DNA of 64,000 bases from Caldithrix sp964598255 (GCA_964598255.1 CAZRBA010000064.1:1-64000), one strand, 5' to 3'; positions 53,244-62,468 are shown, numbered from the stretch's first letter. The notes: generated from the sequence alone by a model not told the origin. Numbers and translations are program-made.

Positions 53244-53705
53244 ATGCAAGAAGAACTTGATTACTACGAGCCCATCATGTCCATAGGCATGGTGGCACAA
53301 AAATTAAATGTTGCTGTTCAGACCATTCGGCTTTACGAACAGGAAGGGCTAATATTGCCATTTAAAACCCCTACCGGACGTCGGCTTTACAGCATGCACG
53401 ATCTGACTCGTCTCCGCTGTATTCGTAAAATGATTAAAGAAAACGGTTTAAATTTGCAAGGAATCAAACGTATTTTTTCCTTTGTTCCTTGCTGGGAATT
53501 TAAAGGAGGGTTGGATAACGATTGTCTTAACTGTCCGGCGTATTATTCGGCCGAAGGGCCTTGCTGGAGCTTAAGCAAAAAAGGCGATAAATGTGCCCTT
53601 GAAGATTGCCGTTCGTGTAAAGTTTATCGCTTGGAATTTCATTGTGACAAATTGAAAGAAATTATTTTTGGACACGAACGCCCTTCGGACAGCGGACAAA
53701 AATAA
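53244..53705 (+). CDS. MerR-family regulator with a Cys-rich tail
   Basis: A 153-residue transcription regulator. Residues about 8-78 are the MerR DNA-binding domain (MSIGMVAQKLNVAVQTIRLYEQEG, then TGRRLYSMHDLTRLRCIRKM, read in part). Instead of a coiled coil plus the usual ligand Cys pair, the tail (about 85-145) contains nine Cys, including PCW, DCLNCP, PCW, KCALEDCRSC and HCDK. This suggests a bound iron-sulfur cluster or metal used for redox sensing. AAAGAGG lies 8 bp before the ATG at 53244, which is preferred to the one at 53223. It precedes the molybdoenzyme operon by 50 bp. Confidence 0.85.
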   Translation: MQEELDYYEPIMSIGMVAQKLNVAVQTIRLYEQEGLILPFKTPTGRRLYSMHDLTRLRCIRKMIKENGLNLQGIKRIFSFVPCWEFKGGLDNDCLNCPAYYSAEGPCWSLSKKGDKCALEDCRSCKVYRLEFHCDKLKEIIFGHERPSDSGQK

Positions 53706-53756
53706 AAAAATATGGCATACGAATAATGGTTCATTTTTAATGGAGGAATGAGATTA

Positions 53757-55967
53757 ATGAAGAGCAAAATGAAACGGCGCGAATTTATCAAAATTGCCGG
53801 GGCCGGTACCGGGGCCATGCTTGTGGGACCCAAGCTTTACGCCAGTTTTGATAAAGACAAGCAGGCTCTTTTGAAAAAAGGGACCGACCGCACCCCGACT
53901 TATTGCGAAATATGCTTTTGGAAATGCGCCGGATGGGTTTACAAAAAGGACGGTAAACCGTGGAAAATCGTCGGTAACGAAAACGATCCGAATAGTCGCG
54001 GAAGGTTTTGTCCGCGTGGCAGCGGCGGAATAGGGGCGTACACCGATCCCGATCGGTTGCGTAAACCCCTCTTGCGAGTTGAGAAAAACGGTAAGCAAGT
54101 TTTTAAGGAAGTAAGTTGGGATGATGCTCTGGATTTTATTGCGCGCAAAATGAAAGATATTGCCCGCGAACACGGGCCGGAATGTATGGCTCTTTTTAGC
54201 CATGGTTCCGGAGGCAACTATTTTAAAAATCTTTTGCATGCTTATGGTTCTAAAAATGTGGCCGCTCCTTCGTATGCCCAGTGTCGCGGTCCGCGTGAAG
54301 AAGCTTATTTGCTAACCTACGGAGCAGGCGTTGGTTCTCCGGAACGAACGGATATCATTAATACCAAATGTTTGGTTCTGCTCGGATCGCATATCGGCGA
54401 AAACATGCACAACCTGCAAGTACAGGAATTTTCGGAAGCTGTGGCCAACGGCGCAACAATCATTACGGTTGACCCACGTTTTTCAACGGCTGCCAGTAAA
54501 TCCAAATATTGGTTACCTATTAAACCGGGTACGGATCTTGCGCTATTATTAGCCTGGATTCACGTGATTATCGAAGAAGAATTGTATGATAAGGAATATG
54601 TTAAAAAATATACTATCGGGTTCGAACAATTAAAACAAGCGGTTAAAGATAATACCCCAGAATGGGCTTATCCCATTACAACCATTAAGCCTCATATCAT
54701 TCGCCAAACCGCCCGCGAGATGGCCCGCTATGCTCCGGCAACCATTGTACATCCCGGGCGCCATGTAACATGGTACGGAGATGATACCCAGCGAGTGCGC
54801 GCCGGTGCAATTTTAAACGCCCTGTTGGGATCGTGGGGCAGAAGAGGCGGATTTTATTTTCCGGCCAAGGCACATGTACCCAAACCGCCCATTCCTAAGT
54901 ACCCCAAACCGCGCAAGGATTGGCGTAAAGCCTTTCCCGATCAATTCCCTCTGGCCAATTTGGCGCTTTCTTCCGGCATTTGCGATGCCACCATTCCTTC
55001 GGCGGAACGGAATTGTTCGTTTAAGGGCTGGATTGTCTACGGCACCAATTTGATTCAAACATTACCCCAGCCACAAAAAACCTTACAGGCCATTCAGAAC
55101 CTTGAACTATTGGTTGTCATCGATATTTTGCCCTCGGAAATTACCGGATGGGCTGATGTTGTTCTGCTGGAATGTACCTATCTGGAACGCTACGACGATT
55201 TGCGTATTTCTCCGGGACGGGTCGCTTCGGTTGCCCTGCGGGCTCCGGCCTTTAAACCCAAGTACGATAGCAAACCTGCTTATTGGATGGCCCGCCAATT
55301 AGCCAAAAAATTGGGACTCGAAAAATACTTTCCGTATGAAAATATCGAAGATTATTTGGACTACCGTTTAAAAGCCATCGGTAGCAGTCTGAAAGAAATG
55401 AAAGAAATCGGGGTGAAGCTTATCGAAAATCCTAATCATCGCTTTTATCTGGAAAATGGTGAAGACTATGAATTCGCAACACCGTCGGGCAAAATTGAAT
55501 TGTATTCCACCACATTGGCCGAATATGGCTTCGATCCCATACCGCGCTACAAACATCATCAAGAGCCGCCTCAAGGCTATTACCGCTTGTTGTATGGGCG
55601 TGCGCCAATGCATTCTTTCGGCCGGACCATCAACAATCCCAATTTGTTCCAGTTAATGAAAGAAAACGAAGTGTGGATTAATCGCAAAGTGGCGCAAGAA
55701 TGGGGCATTAAAAACGGGGAGTATGTTATTCTGGAAAATCAGGACGGAGTTCGTTCTCGGCCGGTAAAAGCCAAAGTTACCGAACGTATTCGCCACGATG
55801 CGGTTTTTATGGTGCACGGGTTCGGGCATACAGACAAGCGTTTGCATCGGGCTTATCACCGCGGAGCTTCAGACACAAGTTTGATTACCCGCGTTCATTT
55901 GGATCCGATTATGGGCGGAACCGGAATGCGCGTTAATTTTGTGACTTTTAGAAAGGAGGATGCCTGA
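53757..55967 (+). CDS. Molybdopterin oxidoreductase, PsrA/PhsA-like catalytic subunit
   Basis: Catalytic subunit of 736 residues of a complex iron-sulfur molybdoenzyme. A twin-arginine signal KRREFIKIAGAGTGAM marks Tat export. The [4Fe-4S] ligands are CEICFWKC and the Cys of GRFCPRGSGG. The likely Mo ligand is Cys in YAQCRGPREEAY near residue 180. The C-terminal dinucleotide domain has TPSGKIELYS and LYGRAPMHSFGRT. Closest by eye are polysulfide/thiosulfate reductase-like (PsrA/PhsA) enzymes; the natural substrate is not readable. Start: ATG 53757 lies 10 bp after GGAGG; 53748 is only 1 bp from it. Confidence 0.9.
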   Translation: MKSKMKRREFIKIAGAGTGAMLVGPKLYASFDKDKQALLKKGTDRTPTYCEICFWKCAGWVYKKDGKPWKIVGNENDPNSRGRFCPRGSGGIGAYTDPDRLRKPLLRVEKNGKQVFKEVSWDDALDFIARKMKDIAREHGPECMALFSHGSGGNYFKNLLHAYGSKNVAAPSYAQCRGPREEAYLLTYGAGVGSPERTDIINTKCLVLLGSHIGENMHNLQVQEFSEAVANGATIITVDPRFSTAASKSKYWLPIKPGTDLALLLAWIHVIIEEELYDKEYVKKYTIGFEQLKQAVKDNTPEWAYPITTIKPHIIRQTAREMARYAPATIVHPGRHVTWYGDDTQRVRAGAILNALLGSWGRRGGFYFPAKAHVPKPPIPKYPKPRKDWRKAFPDQFPLANLALSSGICDATIPSAERNCSFKGWIVYGTNLIQTLPQPQKTLQAIQNLELLVVIDILPSEITGWADVVLLECTYLERYDDLRISPGRVASVALRAPAFKPKYDSKPAYWMARQLAKKLGLEKYFPYENIEDYLDYRLKAIGSSLKEMKEIGVKLIENPNHRFYLENGEDYEFATPSGKIELYSTTLAEYGFDPIPRYKHHQEPPQGYYRLLYGRAPMHSFGRTINNPNLFQLMKENEVWINRKVAQEWGIKNGEYVILENQDGVRSRPVKAKVTERIRHDAVFMVHGFGHTDKRLHRAYHRGASDTSLITRVHLDPIMGGTGMRVNFVTFRKEDA

Positions 55968-56503
55968 TGACACGATATGCCATGGCGATTGATACGCGAC
56001 GTTGTGTGGGGTGTGCGGATTGTGTGGTGGCCTGTCAAACGGAAAATAATGTGCCGTTGGGCTATTGCCGCGATTGGATTGTTCAGGAAATGAACGGCAT
56101 TTTTCCGGAATTACAATTGGAAATACGCTCCGAACGGTGCAATCATTGTGCGGATGCCCCTTGCGTACGCACCTGCCCTACGGGCGCCAGCCACTATGCG
56201 GAAGGCGGTATTGTGCTGGTAACCCACCAAGAATGCATTGGTTGCAAAGCCTGCATTACCTCATGTCCTTATGATGCCCGTTACGTTCATCCGGATGGTT
56301 ATGTGGACAAATGTACCTTCTGTATCCATCGCGTTGAACAGGGCGAAAATCCGGCATGTGTTAGTGTTTGTCCCACACATGCCATGATTTTTGGTGACCT
56401 GGAAGATGAAAAAAGCGAAATTTCGATAGCACTTAAAACGCGAAAACATAAAGCGTTGCTTCCCGAAGCGGGAACCGACCCGCATGTTTTTTATTTGTTG
56501 TAA
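55967..56503 (+). CDS. Four-cluster ferredoxin subunit, PsrB-like
   Basis: A 178-residue electron-transfer subunit with four Cys groups for four [4Fe-4S] clusters: CVGCADCVVAC, CNHCADAPCVRTCP, CIGCKACITSCP and CTFCIHRVEQGENPACVSVCP. This is the DmsB/PsrB/NrfC pattern. Its ATG overlaps the catalytic subunit's stop codon. It relays electrons between the NrfD-type membrane subunit and the molybdenum site. Confidence 0.95.
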   Translation: MTRYAMAIDTRRCVGCADCVVACQTENNVPLGYCRDWIVQEMNGIFPELQLEIRSERCNHCADAPCVRTCPTGASHYAEGGIVLVTHQECIGCKACITSCPYDARYVHPDGYVDKCTFCIHRVEQGENPACVSVCPTHAMIFGDLEDEKSEISIALKTRKHKALLPEAGTDPHVFYLL

Positions 56504-56524
56504 ATTTAATTTGGAGTTTGCGAT

Positions 56525-57478
56525 ATGAAAGAAATTCAAATTACTTCCGGCAGAATGAATCCCGGCATCGATCCTGTATTGCACGCTTGGGGTTGGGAAA
56601 TTCCGCTTTATCTATTCATAGGCGGCCTGGTTGCCGGTATTCTGTTTTTTGCGGCTCTTTTTTATTTACGCAACGAAAGCGAAAAATATAAAACCGCTGT
56701 AAAAATTGCCCCCTTGTTTGCCGCTCCCTTGCTGGCTATCGGGCTGTTTGCTTTGTTCTTGGATTTGAGCCACAAACTTTATTTCTGGCGGCTGTATACC
56801 ACCATCCGTTTGGAATCTCCCATGTCGTGGGGGGCATGGACCTTGATGATTGTTTTTCCGCTTAGTGTGCTCTGGCCTTTGCAATTTTTCGATGAAATTT
56901 TTCCGAATTGGACCAAAAACCGTCCGCTTGTCGAAACTGTAAGCGTGTGGGTTAAAAAGTTTGCCAAACCGTTGGCCTGGGCGTTTATTTTCCTTTCGGT
57001 TATTCTGGGGATGTACACGGGAATTTTGCTTTCGGCATTTAATGCCCGTCCCTTTTGGAATACTTCAATTCTCGGTATGTTGTTTTTGGTCTCCGGATTT
57101 TCGACGGGTACCGCTTTTGTTATTTTATTAAGCAAAAACCATCACGAACGCAGTTTATTCGGTAAAATCGATATGGGCTTAATTGCTATCGAAATTTTCC
57201 TGATTATTCATCTGTTTATGGGCTTGTTGGCCAGTACGCAGGTTCAGGAAAACGCGGCTAAGTTGTTCTTAGGCGGGCCATACACCGCGATTTTTTGGAC
57301 GTTCGTTTTCACGCTCGGACTCGCTGTGCCTTTGATTATCGAATTGCTCGAATGGCGGGGAAGGAAAATTCCCATGGCAGTTCCGGCCTGGCTTGTTCTT
57401 ATCGGCGGATTGATTTTGCGTTTCATCGTGGTTGACGCGGGACAAAGCTCCCGTTGGCTCTATCGTTTTATGAAATAA
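56525..57478 (+). CDS. NrfD/PsrC-like membrane quinone subunit
   Basis: A 317-residue polytopic protein of the NrfD/PsrC family with about eight transmembrane helices. WGWEIPLYLFIGGLVAGILFF is the first-helix signature; LYFWRLYTTIRLESPMSWGAW and SGFSTGTAFVILLSKNHHE are further conserved segments. It is expected to exchange electrons with menaquinone at the membrane. It completes a PsrABC-type complex with the two preceding genes. Confidence 0.93.
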   Translation: MKEIQITSGRMNPGIDPVLHAWGWEIPLYLFIGGLVAGILFFAALFYLRNESEKYKTAVKIAPLFAAPLLAIGLFALFLDLSHKLYFWRLYTTIRLESPMSWGAWTLMIVFPLSVLWPLQFFDEIFPNWTKNRPLVETVSVWVKKFAKPLAWAFIFLSVILGMYTGILLSAFNARPFWNTSILGMLFLVSGFSTGTAFVILLSKNHHERSLFGKIDMGLIAIEIFLIIHLFMGLLASTQVQENAAKLFLGGPYTAIFWTFVFTLGLAVPLIIELLEWRGRKIPMAVPAWLVLIGGLILRFIVVDAGQSSRWLYRFMK

Positions 57479-57494
57479 AAAGTGAGGGTATAAA

Positions 57495-57998
57495 ATGAAT
57501 GAACAAAAATTTTGGAATCCTTATTTGAGCGGTATTGGCTTGGGATTGACATTATTGCTGGCCTTTGTTTTGGTCGGACGCGGACTGGGCGCATCCGGTG
57601 CTATGATGCGTTTTGATGTTTGGGTGCTTAACATTATCGCACCCTCTCATGTGCAGACCAATCCTTATTTTGCCAAATACGCTTCCCATCCGTTATCCAA
57701 TTGGTTGGTTTTCGAATTGATCGGAGTTATGATTGGCGGATTCTTATCCGGCGCTCTGGCAGGAAGACTTAAGGTAAAAACCGGAAAAGGACCGAATATC
57801 TCCGTCAAAGGGCGGTGGATTTTGGCCTTTCTCGGGGGCGCTCTGGTTGGCTGGTCGGCACGTCTGGCGCGTGGCTGTACCAGCGGTCAGGCCTTAACCG
57901 GCGGCGCCAGTTTAGCCTTGGGAAGCTGGGCATTTATGTTTGCCGTATTTGCCGGGGCTTATGCTATGGCCTATTTTGTTCGGAAACAATGGATCTAA
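57495..57998 (+). CDS. YeeE/YedE-family half transporter (first part)
   Basis: A 167-residue membrane protein with about four helices and the family motif ARGCTSGQALTGGASLALGSW near residue 125. YeeE/YedE (DUF395) proteins are linked to thiosulfate or sulfur-species uptake, with conserved Cys in the pore. Here the protein is half-size; a second half follows at once, so the pair probably works as a heterodimer. Confidence 0.88.
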   Translation: MNEQKFWNPYLSGIGLGLTLLLAFVLVGRGLGASGAMMRFDVWVLNIIAPSHVQTNPYFAKYASHPLSNWLVFELIGVMIGGFLSGALAGRLKVKTGKGPNISVKGRWILAFLGGALVGWSARLARGCTSGQALTGGASLALGSWAFMFAVFAGAYAMAYFVRKQWI

Positions 57999-58014
57999 AA
58001 AACGGAGAGAAAAA

Positions 58015-58608
58015 ATGGCACCGTTTTATAAATTTGGCTATTTCGGTACGGAAACAAGTTTTGTAATTGCCCTTATTGTAGGTATTGGCTTTGGCTTTTG
58101 GTTGGAACGTGCCGGATTCGGCGAGAGCCGCAAATTGGCCTTGCAATTCTACTTTAGGGACATGACCGTGCTTAAGGTAATGTTTTCCGCAATTGTCACC
58201 GCCATGCTGGGCCTGTTGTATTTGGCTCTTTTCGGATGGCTGGATTTAAGTAAAATTTACATCAACCCCACCTTTATTTGGGCGCAAATTATAGGCGGCC
58301 TTGTTTTTGGTATCGGTTTTGTCGTCGGAGGCTATTGCCCCGGTACCTCGGTTGTGGGTGCCGTGCTGGGACGTTTGGATGCCTATTTCTTTTTGGGCGG
58401 TATTTTATTTGGCATGTTGATCTTTGGCGAAATGTTCCCATGGATCGAAAATTTGTACAAAGCCGGAAGCATGGGAGCGCTTAGAGTTTCGGATTGGTTG
58501 CATTTGCCGCTGGGAGTAACCGCATTTCTGGCGGTTGTCATGGCCATCGGAATGTTTTTGGGCGCAGAATGGTTGGAACGTAAATTCAGAGAGGAGCCCG
58601 AAAAATGA
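58015..58608 (+). CDS. YeeE/YedE-family half transporter (second part)
   Basis: A 197-residue membrane protein with FGFWLERAGFGESRKLALQFYFRD near residue 27, the usual YeeE opening, and GGYCPGTSVVGAVLGRLDAYFF near residue 105 as the second Cys motif. The ATG at 58015 has a GGAGAG site; an upstream reading frame overlaps the previous gene and is rejected. It overlaps the next gene by 4 bp. Confidence 0.88.
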   Translation: MAPFYKFGYFGTETSFVIALIVGIGFGFWLERAGFGESRKLALQFYFRDMTVLKVMFSAIVTAMLGLLYLALFGWLDLSKIYINPTFIWAQIIGGLVFGIGFVVGGYCPGTSVVGAVLGRLDAYFFLGGILFGMLIFGEMFPWIENLYKAGSMGALRVSDWLHLPLGVTAFLAVVMAIGMFLGAEWLERKFREEPEK

Positions 58609-59234
58609 AATGGAATGCAAAAGTTTTCGGTTTTGGTCTCATGTTTGTTCTGGGCTTGATTTTGGCCTTTGCCCCGGTGCCAAAAAACGGCAACCATAAA
58701 ATCGATACAAAGCAATTGCTTGCCGAACTTCAACATCACGATTATTTTATCGCACCGGAAGATTTGGCACATATGATTATTGATAAAGAACCAGGCTTTA
58801 TTGTGGTAGACATCCGCTCGAATGACGATTTTAAAAAATACCATATTCCGGGAAGCATACATATTCCCATTAACGAGTTGTTGAAAAATAAAGAATTAAA
58901 AGCCTTGGCAGATGAGAATACCATTATTCTGATCTCTAATGGAAATACGCTGGCTTCGCAGGCCTGGTTGTTATTAAAACAAAACGGGTTTAACGACGTT
59001 TACATTTTGCGCGGCGGCTTGAATTATTGGGTGCAAATTTTTACCCGCCCCCCAAAGCCCGCCGGTACCTATACGGACGACGAGTTGTTTCGGTACGAAT
59101 TCCGTGTGGCGGCCGGACCTGTGATGATGGGGCGTAAAATCGTACAAAGCGAAGAAAAAAAGCAAACGAAAATAGCCAAACCTGTTATTCGCGTACGAAA
59201 AAAGAAAAAGGCCACTTTGGACGAAGGGTGTTAA
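58605..59234 (+). CDS. Rhodanese-like protein without active-site Cys, C-terminal Cys
   Basis: A 209-residue protein anchored by an N-terminal helix (FGLMFVLGLILAFAPVP). The rhodanese fold is clear (FIVVDIRSNDDFKKYHIPGSIHIPI, read in part, and VYILRGGLNYW). Where rhodaneses have the catalytic CxxGxR loop, this protein has ILISNGNTLASQAW (residues 108-120), without Cys or Arg. A basic tail (KKKKATLDEGC) ends in its only C-terminal Cys (209). The tail Cys could carry sulfur; this is inference. It overlaps the YeeE gene by 4 bp. Confidence 0.87.
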   Translation: MKWNAKVFGFGLMFVLGLILAFAPVPKNGNHKIDTKQLLAELQHHDYFIAPEDLAHMIIDKEPGFIVVDIRSNDDFKKYHIPGSIHIPINELLKNKELKALADENTIILISNGNTLASQAWLLLKQNGFNDVYILRGGLNYWVQIFTRPPKPAGTYTDDELFRYEFRVAAGPVMMGRKIVQSEEKKQTKIAKPVIRVRKKKKATLDEGC

Positions 59235-59271
59235 AACGAATTTATACCTAACCCAAAAGCAATTTAAGCTT

Positions 59272-59311
59272 ACAGGCCGGAATTTTGTACACAATTCCGG
59301 CCTGTGCTTTT
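59272..59311 (+). terminator. Intrinsic terminator
   Basis: A perfect 13-bp stem (ACAGGCCGGAATT and complement), 8-base loop, then GCTTTT. It separates the sulfur part of the locus from the cytochrome part. Confidence 0.9.
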
Positions 59312-59391
59312 AACGCTCGTAAAAAGCGACTACGTACGAAACAAAGGTAATAAAACTTGCTGACTGTTACGAATCTCGATACATTTGATTT

Positions 59392-59790
59392 ATGAACGGT
59401 AAAGAATTTACAACAACCCGGCGCAGAGCACTGAAAATTATTTCCGCTGCCATTATCGGGTTACTCGTCTATCTCTCTACTCGTTTTACCCGTTTTTTTG
59501 TGCGCAAAAAACGAACGTTGAACATTGCTTTGTCAAATAAACGGCCACATGTTCAAATGGAAGGGCAAGTTGTGCTTGTTTGGGAAAAAGGAACGCTAAA
59601 GGTCCTTTCGCGAACCTGCCCGCACCTGGGCTGCAAAATCGGATACGATGCACAAACTCAACGGTTTGTTTGCCCTTGCCATGGTAGCCGGTTTGCTTTA
59701 AACGGGCGTTACCTTAAAGGTCCGGCCCGCAAGAATCTGACAAATTTAAAATTCAAACTAAAGGGAAATCACCTAAGCGTTACGCTGTAA
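59392..59790 (+). CDS. Rieske iron-sulfur protein
   Basis: A 132-residue Rieske protein with an N-terminal twin-arginine segment (TTRRRALKIISAAIIGLLVYL) that probably stays as anchor. The [2Fe-2S] ligands are CPHLGC (residues about 79-84) and CPCHGS (about 98-103). The ATG directly precedes the cytochrome b gene in one transcription unit. It would form the high-potential arm of a quinol-oxidising complex. Confidence 0.95.
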   Translation: MNGKEFTTTRRRALKIISAAIIGLLVYLSTRFTRFFVRKKRTLNIALSNKRPHVQMEGQVVLVWEKGTLKVLSRTCPHLGCKIGYDAQTQRFVCPCHGSRFALNGRYLKGPARKNLTNLKFKLKGNHLSVTL

Positions 59791-60684
59791 ATGCCTATGA
59801 ATCACGACCGCCTGTTCAAAAGTCGTTACGTACTTCCCAAATGGGGAGAAATTGCTTTAAGCAGTTTGTTAATTGCCTTAATCAGCGGTATTTTAATCAT
59901 TCCGGGATTTCAATCGGCTGCGGCTCCGTTTAAAAGTTTAAGCATGTTGGTAAGCAGCAGCCGTTTCGGACATTTTTTGCACGGTTGCCACGCCTATGCC
60001 GGCGATCTGTTTTTACTGGCCATGCTGATGCATGTAACAGAATATGTGCTAAAACGATTTTACCGGAATTATTCATGGCAAAGTTGGCTGGGGTTAATGG
60101 TTTTGCTTGTCTCCGGAATGTTAGCGGTATTTTCCGGATTTTTAAGTTTGGGAAATCTTGAAAGTATGGATGCAGTACAAATTTTGCATCATATTTTGTA
60201 CGTTTCCGGCGCGGCCGGGCAGGCTTTGTATCGTTTTTTGTTGCTTAGTTCGCAAAACCATTCCGTATTAACCGTTTTAATGCACCATGCGGCAACGTTT
60301 ACCGTTTTAAGCGTAATGCTTACCTATTGGCACCTTAAGCGTTTTAAAGCCGACACCTACGCCTTTTATTACACCTTTGTTTTACTGGCCCTTTTAAGCG
60401 CACTCGTCCCTGCGGGAATCGGTACGCATCCGCAAGCGCAATTGGCAGTGGTCAAAGGCCCGTGGTATTTTAGGGGATTGCAGGAAATGCTTTCCTGGTT
60501 GCCTGTTTGGTTGGCCGGAATCGGCTTCCCTTTGGCAATGATAGGGCTTTTAAGCATTTTACCGCTGTGGCCACAAAAAGAATCATGGATTCTAAAAGCG
60601 CTCGGAGGCATGCTGTTGTTTTACATCATCGAAACGATAATCGCCACATTTTTCCGAGGAGCCGGATGGCAATTAATCGTTTGA
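59791..60684 (+). CDS. Cytochrome b, b6-type heme spacing
   Basis: A 297-residue membrane cytochrome with about seven helices. Heme ligands can be placed at His 67/His 81 and His 166/His 181: the first pair is separated by 13 residues and the second by 14, which is cytochrome b6 spacing. The start lies on the Rieske stop codon (a second ATG is two codons on). The last 19 bp overlap the next gene. Together with the Rieske protein and two multiheme c cytochromes it resembles the Cbc-type clusters of Geobacter. Confidence 0.9.
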   Translation: MPMNHDRLFKSRYVLPKWGEIALSSLLIALISGILIIPGFQSAAAPFKSLSMLVSSSRFGHFLHGCHAYAGDLFLLAMLMHVTEYVLKRFYRNYSWQSWLGLMVLLVSGMLAVFSGFLSLGNLESMDAVQILHHILYVSGAAGQALYRFLLLSSQNHSVLTVLMHHAATFTVLSVMLTYWHLKRFKADTYAFYYTFVLLALLSALVPAGIGTHPQAQLAVVKGPWYFRGLQEMLSWLPVWLAGIGFPLAMIGLLSILPLWPQKESWILKALGGMLLFYIIETIIATFFRGAGWQLIV

Positions 60685-62468
60685 TCAAGTACAATTGGCC
60701 TCTTATTTTAGCCAGCGTGGTTTTAAGCCTGCTTGTCATTCTGGCGATTCTGGATCGGGCACCGCAAAACCGACAAAAAGCATTAGCCGACGGTTGTTTA
60801 ACTTGCCATTCAGATGTCCGTGATATGAGTAAGGCGCATCCCAATAATGTTTTGGGGTGTGCCAAATGCCATTTGGGCAATCCGTATGCTACCGAAAAGA
60901 GCATCGCTCACCGCGGAATGGTTAAAAATCCGTCGGATTTGCATTGGGTGCACAAAACCTGCGGCCAATCCGATTGCCATGCACAGTGGGCCGGTCATGT
61001 GCGCAAATCGATTATGACCACCAACAGCGGGCTTGTGGCCTCTACAATGTATCAGTGGCAGGAAAAAGCAACACCGAACGATACCACAATCCGCATTTCT
61101 CAAAATGTGCCCGATACATCGTTGGCTACTTCGCATATCCGAAAAATGTGCGCCGGATGTCATATCAACAAACCCACAGACGATTTGCCCGGAGAATTCG
61201 GATTACGCGGCGGCGGTTGCAACGATTGCCATTTGAGCAAGAACGATTCATCGCTCCATCCCACCCTAACCGTGCAAATGTCGATTGCCGTGTGTACAAA
61301 ATGCCACAATCGTTCCGATCGTACGGGATTGACCTACCAGGGCAAGTTCGAATCCGAAGGCTACGGCACGCCGTTTAAGCAAGGTGCGTTTTCGCAGCAA
61401 ACGCTTTCCGGAAACCGGTATTACTACCACATTTTACCCGACGTGCACTATGAAAAGGGATTGGTGTGCATCGATTGCCATCCTGCAGAAGATGTAATGG
61501 GCGACGGAAAACGCCATGCGCATTTGGAAGAGCAAGTGCACATACGCTGCCAAACGTGTCATCAGGCGCATTTAGCCAAACCAGCACCTCAAAATTCAGT
61601 ATGGAAGGTTATTAAAAGCAATCCGGCTCTGAAAATGCCGCAAGATTCGCTGTTGGCCCGGGTAACCGATCATATTTTTTTAAGTAATGTTTTTAAACAG
61701 CACGGCCGCATTGTCCTTGTGCGCAAAACCGACGGGAAAATTCTTACAATCAAACAAAACAATCGTATTCGGGCATGTAATCTTGAAGGTCACGATCGCT
61801 TGGCCTGTCAGGCATGTCACTCGGCCTATACGCCCCAATGCTACGGCTGTCATGATGTTTACGATCTGCGTCAAAAGCAATTGGACAAAATTTCCATGGA
61901 AAAAACCAAAGGCCACTGGAGCGAAGGCCGATCCTATTTGCGTTTTGAAGAGCCGACACTGGGGGTGGATGCTCGTCAGCGCATTATGCCTTTTGCTCCG
62001 GGATGTCAGGTGTATGTGACGGTGATCGACGAAACCGGCAAGGTGAATCGGCAGGCACGCTATTTGACCATGGCGCCGTTCGACCCGCATTCTACAAGAA
62101 GCCAACCCCCTTCTTGCGAAGCCTGCCATCTTTCGGCAAAGCGGCTGGGTTTGGGTAACGGAGTGTTGTACGTGCAGAAAGGTAAATTAAAAACGCTTCC
62201 TTTGTACGACGCGCAAAAAAGCGGTTTGGGAAATGTTCCGCCCGAACAAATGGTAACCCTGCAAGGGAAGGCGCTGCAAAACATGTCCCGTATTACGGCA
62301 CGCCCGTTTAATCAAAACGAAATTAAGCGCATTGTGCGTGTTTCCTTTTGTTTAACCTGCCATGAAAGGCCCGATGATGCCGTGTACCGGAATTTTTCGC
62401 GTAGCCTTTTGCGCTTTAAAAGCGAACGACTGTTGCCCTGCAACAAAATGATAAGGAGCAGGCCATGA
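60666..62468 (+). CDS. Multiheme cytochrome c (about 12 hemes)
   Basis: A 600-residue protein with an N-terminal membrane helix (WPLILASVVLSLLVILAIL). Eleven CxxCH motifs are counted: CLTCH, CAKCH, CAGCH, CNDCH, CTKCH, CIDCH, CQTCH, CQACH, CYGCH, CEACH and CLTCH. A twelfth has the form CGQSDCH (C-x4-CH). The ATG at 60666 follows GAGGAG by 5 bp and overlaps cytochrome b; an earlier in-frame start lies inside cytochrome b. It is a paralogue of the next gene: NRS-DRTGLTYQGKFE, LPDVHYEKGLVCIDCH and CEACHLSAKRLGLG have close matches there. Confidence 0.93.
   Translation: MAINRLIKYNWPLILASVVLSLLVILAILDRAPQNRQKALADGCLTCHSDVRDMSKAHPNNVLGCAKCHLGNPYATEKSIAHRGMVKNPSDLHWVHKTCGQSDCHAQWAGHVRKSIMTTNSGLVASTMYQWQEKATPNDTTIRISQNVPDTSLATSHIRKMCAGCHINKPTDDLPGEFGLRGGGCNDCHLSKNDSSLHPTLTVQMSIAVCTKCHNRSDRTGLTYQGKFESEGYGTPFKQGAFSQQTLSGNRYYYHILPDVHYEKGLVCIDCHPAEDVMGDGKRHAHLEEQVHIRCQTCHQAHLAKPAPQNSVWKVIKSNPALKMPQDSLLARVTDHIFLSNVFKQHGRIVLVRKTDGKILTIKQNNRIRACNLEGHDRLACQACHSAYTPQCYGCHDVYDLRQKQLDKISMEKTKGHWSEGRSYLRFEEPTLGVDARQRIMPFAPGCQVYVTVIDETGKVNRQARYLTMAPFDPHSTRSQPPSCEACHLSAKRLGLGNGVLYVQKGKLKTLPLYDAQKSGLGNVPPEQMVTLQGKALQNMSRITARPFNQNEIKRIVRVSFCLTCHERPDDAVYRNFSRSLLRFKSERLLPCNKMIRSRP

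Noticed and set aside
60507..60665. Upstream extension of the first multiheme cytochrome
   Set aside because: It lies inside cytochrome b in another frame; the ATG at 60666 has a ribosome binding site and directly precedes the membrane helix.
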